A DNA stretch of 11,684 nt, from positions 1 to 11,684 of the forward strand of contig CAKRLC010000084.1 in NCBI GenBank assembly GCA_934358955.1, read 5' to 3'. This DNA is from an uncultured Roseburia sp. (lineage in GTDB: Bacteria > Bacillota > Clostridia > Lachnospirales > Lachnospiraceae). The notes under the pieces were generated by a model. That model was not told the DNA's origin and ran no database searches. It was given only the letters and a program-made list of their open reading frames with translations. This document shows positions 1 to 6,481 of the stretch, in pieces; position 1 is the first letter of the stretch; each line of letters starts with the position of its first letter. Both the position numbers and the translations under genes were made by a program.

Positions 1-27
1 CCCATTCCTGACACTCTCCTTTTTTTT

Positions 28-57
28 ATTATACTTTGGTTGTTTGGATTGTGTCAA
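28..57 (-). promoter_or_regulatory. Sigma-A-type promoter of a leftward gene that leaves the window
   Basis: Read on the minus strand, TTGACA (57-52) and TATAAT (33-28) are perfect -35 and -10 hexamers separated by 18 nt. An AGGAGA ribosome binding site follows at 20-15, and an ATG lies at 5-3 after a 9-nt spacer. The only coding bases visible are the start codon and two more, so the product cannot be named. The set of signals is what an intact gene to the left of the window would need. It sits only about 12 bases from the truncated phage gene. Confidence 0.75.
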
Positions 58-69
58 GTTTCATTGTAA

Positions 70-336
70 CATATCACATTATCTGAGGAAGAATATGCGG
101 AACTTCTGAAAGAGAAAGGCAAGCAGAATCTTATTCCCACAAAGACAAAATCAGGATCACAGATTGCAGTGCAGTCCACACAGTTTCAATACGGTGTGGA
201 CTATTTTGTTGGGGATTTCGTCACCGTGGAGCATCACAGGTTTGGAATCAGACAGAATAAAATACAGCTTGTGGGAATGATTGAGAGTTTCGACCGCAAC
301 GGCAGAAATTTAACACCGACATTTAAGGACACCTGA
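70..336 (+). pseudogene. 3' remnant of a Gp37-like phage tail/baseplate gene
   Basis: A frame open from just after a TAA (67-69) to the TGA at 334-336 encodes about 88 residues. It has no usable start near its beginning; the first in-frame ATG is at 274. The peptide contains YGVDYFVGDFVTVE followed by a segment ending in ESFDRNGRNLTPTF. This matches the C-terminal pattern of siphovirus ReqiPepy6 Gp37-like proteins, tail-tip/baseplate proteins usually several hundred residues long (recognised by pattern, not by search). What remains is therefore only the C-terminal end. The gene lies directly upstream of the fibre genes, as expected in phage tail modules. The break is next to a leftward promoter, which suggests a deletion or rearrangement junction at about 63-80. 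Confidence 0.6.
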
Positions 337-405
337 GTGTGAGGCAGGATGCTGCCCGAACACGAAGGCGTACCTTTACAGGATAAAAGAAAGGTTGGTA
401 TAAAC

Positions 406-1776
406 ATGGCATTTTCATTCGGATTTTTCAATTCTAAAAATCTTGACAGAACGTATACTGCTGAGAATTTCAATGACTATCTCGGCAGTATTATCTGTGA
501 CGGAATTCAGGACAACTTCGGACAGTGTTTCAAGCTGTCTGCAAGCAAATTGAAACTGACAATCGGCAGCGGGAAGGCTTGGATTCAGGGGCATTATTTC
601 ATTTCTGATACGGCATATACCTATGATTTATCTCGCTATGTGGATGAATCCCTGCCGAGATATATGTCAGTTGGAATTTGTTGTAACACTTCTGAAAATA
701 TCCGCAATGTCAGCTTTGAAATTCTCGCAGGAACTCCTGCCACAAATCCCGCAATACCGAGATTTCAGAACACAGATTACAAGAAATATCTCACCCTTTG
801 CATTATCAGACTTGATGCAGGCACATCAGAACTCAGCATTACAGATTATCGTGAAAATTCAAACTACTGCGGATATGTCCGATGCTTTTTAGGCAAATGC
901 AAGGTTACGGATATGCTTTCACAGCTTTCTGAAATTCAGACGCAGATAAAAGATTACAACATAACAGTTGGTCAGCTGACAACAAAAATAAACGAATTAA
1001 CGCTGAAAATTGATGAGATGACAGGCGATGTGGTTTCCATCGGGAAATGCGGTCAGAGTGTTGATTTTGTGCTTTATTCAGACGGCAGACTGCTCCTCAA
1101 AGGCACCGGGGCAACATTCGATTATTCTACTGACAGTAATCCGTCACCGTTTCAGAATAATTCCAATATCAAGTCGGTTATTGTTTCAGAGGGTGTGACA
1201 GGCATTGGTGAACGACTTTTTCAGTATTGTGATAACTTAAAAACAGTATCACTTCCGACTACACTTACAGCAATCAAAAGGGCTGCATTTCTGCCGCATA
1301 TTGACGGTTACATTTATCATCAGAGTCTTAACGGCTTGACGGAATTAAAGATTCCGGAACGTGTTAATGAACTTGGCGTGAATGCATTTGCAGGAACGGC
1401 AATCAAATCCGTAACTATTCCATCCTCTGTTACAACTGTTGGTGCAATGGCATTCAGTGAGTGTCAGTATCTTGAAACGGTACGATATGGCGGCAAAGTC
1501 ATTAGTGACAGAATGTTTGTGCGATGCACAAAACTGAAAAACCTCACGCTTACCCGAAACGTCAAGGAAATTGTGGGCGGCTGTTTTAATTACTGTGAAT
1601 CCTTGAATGCAATCACTTATGAAGGCTCTCTTGCAGACTGGAACGCTGTGAAGAAAAATACAAACTGGGATAGCCATGCAGTTGATATTGAATTTCCGCT
1701 TGCAAAGATCCAGTGCCTTGACGGATATATGGAATATGTTGCAAACACAAAAACTTGGAAAGAAGTGAAATCATGA
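406..1776 (+). CDS. Phage tail-fibre/receptor-binding protein with BspA-type leucine-rich repeats
   Basis: The 456-aa product is probably an adhesin-like tail fibre. Residues 1-165 (beginning MAFSFGFFNSKNLDRTY) resemble the N-terminal attachment domain of Clostridia phage tail-tip fibres, which typically start with a GF(F/Y)NS.N.DR.Y motif. Residues 170-207 are heptad-like (LSQLSEIQTQIKDY...KINELTLKIDEM) and could form a coiled-coil trimer stalk. Residues 254-407 contain several LRR_5/BspA-type repeats, such as IKSVTIPSSVTTVGAMAFSE. These repeats are common in gut bacterial surface proteins and plausibly bind the host surface. ATG 406 is preferred because the conserved N-terminus begins there and agaaagg (388-394) precedes it. 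An in-frame ATG at 349 behind gagg would add 19 unconserved residues. The stop overlaps the next gene by 4 nt (ATGA), which suggests translational coupling. Phage fibre identity is fairly sure; the receptor is unknown. Confidence 0.75.
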   Translation: MAFSFGFFNSKNLDRTYTAENFNDYLGSIICDGIQDNFGQCFKLSASKLKLTIGSGKAWIQGHYFISDTAYTYDLSRYVDESLPRYMSVGICCNTSENIRNVSFEILAGTPATNPAIPRFQNTDYKKYLTLCIIRLDAGTSELSITDYRENSNYCGYVRCFLGKCKVTDMLSQLSEIQTQIKDYNITVGQLTTKINELTLKIDEMTGDVVSIGKCGQSVDFVLYSDGRLLLKGTGATFDYSTDSNPSPFQNNSNIKSVIVSEGVTGIGERLFQYCDNLKTVSLPTTLTAIKRAAFLPHIDGYIYHQSLNGLTELKIPERVNELGVNAFAGTAIKSVTIPSSVTTVGAMAFSECQYLETVRYGGKVISDRMFVRCTKLKNLTLTRNVKEIVGGCFNYCESLNAITYEGSLADWNAVKKNTNWDSHAVDIEFPLAKIQCLDGYMEYVANTKTWKEVKS

Positions 1777-2861
1777 TAAAATTTCTTGTAAAAGGACAGA
1801 ACATTGAAACGCTGGAGCATGAAATAATTGCAGCAGATCAGATTGCTTTTGTGAAGATACATTTTGTGTTCGATAATAACTGGAAACCGCTGCATAAAGT
1901 GGTGCAGTTCACACAGGACGAAATAACCTACAACAGGGTTCTCGGAACAGAAAATACGAGTTGTTTTCTGCCTGCTGAATTGACTCCCGGCACTGTAAAG
2001 ATATCCTTGTTTGGCTATGATGCAGAAGCAACTGAAACAGTCAGGGCAACAACGATTGTAAAAACTTTGCACATCAGACCATCAGGATTTGAGGGCGAAA
2101 ACAGTAATGTTCCGCCTACTCCTGATTTATATCAGCAGCTTTTGCAGAAGATTTCTGAAAAAGGCAAGGATGGCAAATCCGCCTATATTATTGCCGTAGA
2201 ACATGGTTTCACAGGTACAGAAAATGAATGGCTACAAAGCCTGAAAGGTGCTGACGGCAAAGACGGAATAACTCCCGATATGTCAGACTATGCAACAAAA
2301 GCTGATATTGCAAATTTACAGGAGCAAATCAGGCAAATATCCGGCATCAGCTATATCTCTGTATTTGAAAGCGGTTCTGATGCCTTGCAGAAATATGGCG
2401 ACAGCATCTACACTTATTACAATGACGGTTATCGTTCTCTTGCAGGATTTGCAGAAAGTTATCCGCACTTTTGTTCTGCTGAAAACAACTATGCTCTGTA
2501 TTTCAATCAGAACGATTTCAGCTGGGCAGGAACGGTGTTTGTGATGTTTTTGACACCAATTTCAATAACAGGTTCTATGCATTTGCTTCTGAATTATCTG
2601 GTCGGTGCATCACAGGACGCTGAATTTTATCTTATTCCGAAGACAGATAAAACAGGGGCGGAATTGGCTCAGTATATCTATGAAGAAATCAAAGCAGAAA
2701 ATGCTTTGAAATTATCATTTAAATGGCTTTATTCCGATACTTTCATTTCTGTAATGCAGTCACTTGAAAACGTATCGAATGGAGAATACTACCTTGCTTT
2801 CAAAGGCACATCGGATAATTCACATCCGATGGTGAAGGTTATTAAATTTATGAAGGAGTGA
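1773..2861 (+). CDS. BppU-like phage baseplate/tail fibre protein with a collagen-like segment
   Basis: The 362-aa product starts at ATG 1773, overlapping the previous stop, with aaagaag just upstream. A TTG 18 bases earlier is also in frame but less likely. Residues 1-105 (beginning MIKFLVKGQNIETLEHEII) have the beta-rich pattern of BppU-type upper baseplate N-terminal domains in Firmicute phages. Residues 130-166 carry short Gly-x-Asp/Gly-Lys-Asp-Gly runs, with GFTGTENEWLQSLKGADG between them. This linker style is common in phage fibres. Residues 173-190 could form a short helix, followed by a C-terminal domain of about 170 aa (190-362) that I do not recognise; it may be the variable, host-facing part. 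Its place between the LRR fibre and the holin fits a tail-tip protein. Anchoring at the baseplate is inferred from the N-terminal resemblance only. Confidence 0.65.
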   Translation: MIKFLVKGQNIETLEHEIIAADQIAFVKIHFVFDNNWKPLHKVVQFTQDEITYNRVLGTENTSCFLPAELTPGTVKISLFGYDAEATETVRATTIVKTLHIRPSGFEGENSNVPPTPDLYQQLLQKISEKGKDGKSAYIIAVEHGFTGTENEWLQSLKGADGKDGITPDMSDYATKADIANLQEQIRQISGISYISVFESGSDALQKYGDSIYTYYNDGYRSLAGFAESYPHFCSAENNYALYFNQNDFSWAGTVFVMFLTPISITGSMHLLLNYLVGASQDAEFYLIPKTDKTGAELAQYIYEEIKAENALKLSFKWLYSDTFISVMQSLENVSNGEYYLAFKGTSDNSHPMVKVIKFMKE

Positions 2862-2865
2862 TTTT

Positions 2866-3300
2866 ATGAAAGATACTATTTGCCTTATCGCAGGCATTGT
2901 CGGCGGATTTATCGCAACACTGCTCGGTGGCTGGGATTCTGCTCTTGCAACTCTTGTAGTATTCATGGGCATTGATTTTGTAACGGGAATCGTAACTGCG
3001 GCAATGGGCAAATCCAAACACAGCGAAAGCGGTACACTCAACAGCACGGCAGGCTGGGTTGGACTTGCGAAAAAGTTTTGTATTCTTCTTATGGTAATTG
3101 TGGGCGTGAGAATCGATATTCTTATCGGCACAAATTACATCCGTGATGCAGTCTGCATCAGCTTTTGTCTGAACGAACTGCTCTCCATTATCGAGAATAC
3201 GACACTTATGGGAATCCCTTTCCCGCCTGCATTCAAAAAAGCAATTGATGTTCTGCAAACGAAAGTAGGCAGAACCGAAGATGAAAAGGAGGACGAATAA
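2866..3300 (+). CDS. Phage holin (Phage_holin_4_1-like)
   Basis: The 144-aa product is predicted to make lesions in the cytoplasmic membrane so that the adjacent amidase can reach peptidoglycan. Hydrophobic segments lie at about residues 4-22, 27-47 and 69-88, with a possible fourth at 92-110. The charged tail ends TEDEKEDE. The motif MGIDFVTGIVTAA followed by a short Lys/Ser-rich loop and a GL.KK segment is characteristic of the TcdE/phage holin 4 family. The start is firm: AAGGAG (2853-2858) lies 7 nt upstream and only 4 bases separate the gene from the previous stop. The lysin begins directly at the next base, forming a classic lysis cassette. Confidence 0.85.
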   Translation: MKDTICLIAGIVGGFIATLLGGWDSALATLVVFMGIDFVTGIVTAAMGKSKHSESGTLNSTAGWVGLAKKFCILLMVIVGVRIDILIGTNYIRDAVCISFCLNELLSIIENTTLMGIPFPPAFKKAIDVLQTKVGRTEDEKEDE

Positions 3301-4215
3301 ATGGCTATTTTAAAATCTGATACATCAACTACTCTGAACGGAGTGAAAATAAACGAGTATTTACTCACAAAACATAACCCCAACAGAATCGATATGCCCT
3401 CTGTTTCAATGGAGGGTAAAGTTATCGGTGTAACAGTCCACAATACCGACTGGATTTCTGTAGCAAGCGGAACGACACCTGCGGAGCAGTACACAAGAGC
3501 AACCGTCAATGGCAACATGAATGATGTCAGAGTGCATTATTACGTTGACAACGTATGTGCATGGCAGAATCTGCCCCTCTCCTTAAGTGGCTGGCACGCC
3601 GCTGACGGAGGCGGCAACGGCAACAGAAGAACCATTGCGATCGAGTGCATTATGTCATCTGCGTATAACGACAGAGATAAGAAATCCGAGGACAATTGTG
3701 CAAGACTTGCCGCAGCACTTCTGAAGAAGTATGGTCTTGACATCAATCACCTTTACACCCACACGCATTGGCTGAATGTCCGTGACGGAAAGTCCGGCAG
3801 CGTGGACTATCTCAATACTGCAAGAAATCCGTACAAGATGTGTCCTGTGTATATTCTGCCTCATTGGGCAGCTTTCAAAGCAAAGGTACAGTCTTATCTT
3901 AGTTCGGGTTCTATCCCGACAACCCCTGCACCTGCAACAAGACAGCTTTATCGAGTACGAAAGTCATGGACTGATGCTAAGTCGCAGATTGGTGCATTTT
4001 CTTCTCTTGAAAATGCAAAGAAAGCCTGTAAGGCGGGATATGCTGTTTTTGACAACAACGGCAAGCAGGTGTATCCAGCAAAGAAGTCTGTTGATGAAGT
4101 TGCCCGTGAAGTCATTCAGGGTAAATGGGGCAACGGTGCAGAACGTAAGAAGCGTCTTACCGATGCAGGTTATGACTACAACGAAATGCAGAAAAAAGTG
4201 AATCAGATGATCTGA
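3301..4215 (+). CDS. Phage endolysin: N-acetylmuramoyl-L-alanine amidase with CW_7 wall-binding domain
   Basis: The 304-aa enzyme should cleave the amide bond between MurNAc and the stem peptide during lysis. Residues 40-190 form an Amidase_2 domain (PGRP/T7-lysozyme type). Visible key residues are His47 (GVTVHNTD), Glu115 (TIAIE), His154/His156 (THTHW) and a K-x-C at Lys179-Cys181 (NPYKMCP), consistent with Zn ligands His/His/Cys and a catalytic Lys. Residues about 215-260 resemble a SPOR-like segment (QLYRVRKSW...IGAFSSLENAKKAC). Residues 263-304 match a CW_7 (Cpl-7) repeat (VAREVIQGKWGNGAERKKRL...AGYDYNEMQKKVN), which binds the muropeptide core. The start is set by AAGGAGG (3287-3293), and translation begins at the base after the holin stop. 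No signal peptide is seen, so export depends on the holin. A terminator follows within 5 nt. Confidence 0.92.
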   Translation: MAILKSDTSTTLNGVKINEYLLTKHNPNRIDMPSVSMEGKVIGVTVHNTDWISVASGTTPAEQYTRATVNGNMNDVRVHYYVDNVCAWQNLPLSLSGWHAADGGGNGNRRTIAIECIMSSAYNDRDKKSEDNCARLAAALLKKYGLDINHLYTHTHWLNVRDGKSGSVDYLNTARNPYKMCPVYILPHWAAFKAKVQSYLSSGSIPTTPAPATRQLYRVRKSWTDAKSQIGAFSSLENAKKACKAGYAVFDNNGKQVYPAKKSVDEVAREVIQGKWGNGAERKKRLTDAGYDYNEMQKKVNQMI

Positions 4216-4219
4216 TAAT

Positions 4220-4265
4220 ATCCCCTACGAAGTATGTTTTTTCATATTTCGTGGGGGATTTTTTT
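4220..4265 (+). terminator. Intrinsic terminator of the phage late operon
   Basis: A 17-bp stem (4220-4236 with 4243-4259, two G-T wobbles) closes a TTTTTT loop and runs into a T tract ending at 4265. It lies right after the amidase stop. The following gene therefore probably starts its own transcript, although no convincing -35/-10 pair is visible in 4266-4336; TATAGT at 4314-4319 lacks a recognisable -35. Confidence 0.88.
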
Positions 4266-4348
4266 AGTATTTGGATATTTTTTGGTACTCAAAATCAAAT
4301 TTGCTGTCCTATGTATAGTGAAGGCATTAATTTAACAGGAGGACTACT

Positions 4349-4540
4349 ATGGAACAGCAAAAAGTAATTGATGAAATTGAATACTTCAAAGCACAGAAGC
4401 TGACAGATATGCTTTATGAAAACGGACTTCTTTCCTTTGTCGAGTATGACAAATTAATGGAACTGAATAGGCAGACTTTCTCTCCCCTTTTTGTCGACTT
4501 ATTCCCTAAAATGCTTGATAAATCTCTCAAAAAGAGTTAA
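4349..4540 (+). CDS. Small SHOCT-like protein ahead of the recombinase cassette
   Basis: The 63-aa protein has a perfect AGGAGG (4337-4342) 6 nt before ATG. The segment LTDMLYENGLLSFVEYDKLMELNRQTFSPL has the SHOCT/short C-terminal-domain-like pattern (a helix, 'GL.s..Ey..l', a second helix). Similar proteins of about 60 aa lie immediately upstream of large serine recombinases in many Clostridia mobile elements; this is family knowledge, not verified here. No catalytic residues or membrane segments are present. Its role is unknown: a regulator or cofactor of recombination is a guess from position. It is separated from the first recombinase by 28 nt, so the two are probably co-transcribed. Confidence 0.7.
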   Translation: MEQQKVIDEIEYFKAQKLTDMLYENGLLSFVEYDKLMELNRQTFSPLFVDLFPKMLDKSLKKS

Positions 4541-4568
4541 TATGTCATACTGAAATGAGGTGATAAAC

Positions 4569-6098
4569 TTGAAAATACGAAAAATTGACACACAACCACA
4601 AGAAAGAAAAAAACTGCGTGTTGCTGCATACTGTCGTGTTTCAACGGATTCTGATGACCAGAAAGAGAGCCTTGATGCACAAAAAGCACATTATGAATCA
4701 TGGATAAAAATTCATGATAACTGGGAGTTTGCAGGATTGTTCTATGATTTCGGCGTCACAGGAACAAAGACCGAACATCGTGACGGATTACAGAATCTTC
4801 TGCTGGAATGTAGAGCCGGAAAAATTGATTACATTCTTACAAAGTCAATCAGCCGTTTTTCCAGAAATACTACGGACTGCATTTTCCTTGTCCGTGAACT
4901 GCTCGATATGAATATTCCAATCTATTTCGAGAAAGAAAATATCGACACCGGTTCTATGGAAAGTGAATTTGTTCTCTCCATTCTCAGCAGTATGGCACAG
5001 GACGAATCAAGATCCATTTCTGAAAACAACAAATGGTCTGTCCGTCAGCGTTTTGAAAATGGTACCTATCAGTTTAGCTGTGTACCATATGGATATATGC
5101 GTGATGATGAAGGATTTATGGTTATCAATCCTGAAGAAGCTGAAATTGTACGTTTTATTTATCAGTCCGTTCTGAATGGCTTAGGAAGTGAAAAGATCGC
5201 CAAAATTCTTGAGGAGCGACAAATCCCAACACGAAAAGGCGGAAAATGGACTAATTCCACCGTAAGAGATATTCTCACGAATGAGAAATATTATGGTGCA
5301 GCTGTTTTTCAGAAAACCTACACCAATGAAAGCTTTCATAGAAAAAAGAACTACGGTAAAGTCGATCGTTATTTTGTGGAAGAACATCATGAGCCTATCA
5401 TCAGCAAGGAAATATTTGAACGTGTAAAAGAAATCATAGAGCAAAGGGCTTCAGAAAAAAGAATCATATCCGGTTCTGACAAATATCAAAAGCGTTATGT
5501 TTTCTCAGGTATAATCTTCTGCGGTGAATGCGGTGATAAGTTCAGACGCAAAATACACGATTCCGGCAAAGAAATCGCATGGTCGTGTCGGACACATATT
5601 CAGGATAAGAAAAAATGCTCTATGAAATATATCAGAGATGATATGCTGAAAGCAGCATTTGTAACAATGATGAACAAGCTGATATATTCGAGAAAACAAC
5701 TTCTTCTGCCTTTATATGAAAACATCAGCATACAAGACAATGATGAAAGCATCTGTAGGATTCACTCTATTCAAAACGAGTTGCAAAAATTATCTGAGAA
5801 GAAAGATACTCTCAGAAAACTCAGAGCACAGGACATTATCGACAGCGTTGTTTTTAATCAGGAAATCAACTTTATTGACGCACAGGCATCTGAATACAGA
5901 GCAGAAATCTCTGACCTCTCCGGAAAAACAAAAGATTTTTCTGAAATGAATAAGCTCATTCATTTCACAGACAGAGAAATGATGACTGCATTCAATGAGG
6001 AAGTGTTTTGTATGTTTGTCAGCAAAATTGTAATTGTAAATCGAAATTGTGCAGAATTTCATCTCAAATGTGGTTTGAAGGTCAAGGAGGCATTATGA
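4569..6098 (+). CDS. Large serine recombinase 1 (phage integrase type)
   Basis: The 509-aa protein should catalyse site-specific integration or excision through a 5'-phosphoserine intermediate. The resolvase catalytic domain spans about residues 14-160. Its nucleophile is Ser25 in YCRVSTD, and the SRFSRNTTD motif supplies the conserved active-site Arg residues. A Recombinase DNA-binding domain (about 170-290, VPYGY...INPEEAEIVR) follows. Next is a zinc ribbon with Cys318, Cys321, Cys340 and Cys350, then a coiled-coil-rich C-terminus of the kind that controls synapsis. The preferred start is TTG 4569, because AGGTGAT (4558-4564) sits 4 nt upstream. A GTG at 4560 lies inside that site and would add 3 residues. 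The stop overlaps the next start as ATGA. It is a divergent paralogue of the recombinase at 6481-8028; for example CGTGTTTCAACGGAT around the catalytic Ser codon is identical in both. Confidence 0.92.
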   Translation: MKIRKIDTQPQERKKLRVAAYCRVSTDSDDQKESLDAQKAHYESWIKIHDNWEFAGLFYDFGVTGTKTEHRDGLQNLLLECRAGKIDYILTKSISRFSRNTTDCIFLVRELLDMNIPIYFEKENIDTGSMESEFVLSILSSMAQDESRSISENNKWSVRQRFENGTYQFSCVPYGYMRDDEGFMVINPEEAEIVRFIYQSVLNGLGSEKIAKILEERQIPTRKGGKWTNSTVRDILTNEKYYGAAVFQKTYTNESFHRKKNYGKVDRYFVEEHHEPIISKEIFERVKEIIEQRASEKRIISGSDKYQKRYVFSGIIFCGECGDKFRRKIHDSGKEIAWSCRTHIQDKKKCSMKYIRDDMLKAAFVTMMNKLIYSRKQLLLPLYENISIQDNDESICRIHSIQNELQKLSEKKDTLRKLRAQDIIDSVVFNQEINFIDAQASEYRAEISDLSGKTKDFSEMNKLIHFTDREMMTAFNEEVFCMFVSKIVIVNRNCAEFHLKCGLKVKEAL

Positions 6099-6481
6099 CA
6101 TACGGATATGAAATGAGAAATGGCATAGTCCTGATCAATCAATCAGAGGCGGCTGTTATCAGACAAATTTACAAAAATTATATTTCGGGAATGAGTTTTT
6201 CTATGTCAGCAAAAAAAGCCGGTCTCAATATTGCACACAGTTCTGTGAAAAGACTGCTTTTGAAAAAATGCTATCTTGGTGATGACTTCTATCCTGCCAT
6301 TATCGATAAAGAAACTTATCTCAAAGCTTATGATCGAATAATGGTGAATCGTTTTACAGGACATAAAAGAAGAAAAGATGCAGTTATTCATACTGAATTT
6401 GAAATGGATATTCCGACACAGTCTTTTGAAGATCCATTTGAACAGGCAGAATATATTTATAGTTTGATTGGAGTAAAATAA
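6095..6481 (+). CDS. Stand-alone 'Recombinase' DNA-binding domain protein without catalytic domain
   Basis: This 128-aa product starts at ATG 6095, 4 nt behind AAGGAGG (6084-6090), overlapping the stop of recombinase 1 by 4 nt. A start further upstream in the same frame would lie inside recombinase 1 with no better ribosome site. Residues 2-85 align by eye with the Recombinase domain of both flanking enzymes: TYGYEMRNGIVLINQSEAAVIRQIYKNY corresponds to VPYGYMRDDEGFMVINPEEAEIVRFIYQ. The HSSVKRLLLKKCYLGDDFYPAI stretch corresponds to NSTVRDILTNEKYYGAAVF. The resolvase domain, zinc ribbon and long coiled coil are all absent. The C-terminal 40 residues are basic, then acidic, and unrecognised. It is intact and translationally coupled on both sides, so it does not look like debris. 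It may be a DNA-binding partner or directionality factor; that is inference. Confidence 0.8.
   Translation: MTYGYEMRNGIVLINQSEAAVIRQIYKNYISGMSFSMSAKKAGLNIAHSSVKRLLLKKCYLGDDFYPAIIDKETYLKAYDRIMVNRFTGHKRRKDAVIHTEFEMDIPTQSFEDPFEQAEYIYSLIGVK

Noticed and set aside
1617..2072. 151-codon minus-strand open frame across the end of the LRR fibre and start of the next fibre
   Set aside because: It lies wholly antisense to two well-supported phage genes that overlap as ATGA, has no ribosome site, and its product is unlike any protein I know.
2848..3518. Minus-strand open frames antisense to the holin and amidase
   Set aside because: Shadows of strong plus-strand genes with clear ribosome sites and domain motifs.
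4266..4336. Possible promoter for the recombinase cassette (TATAGT at 4314-4319)
   Set aside because: No -35-like hexamer at 16-18 nt spacing; not strong enough to list as a feature.
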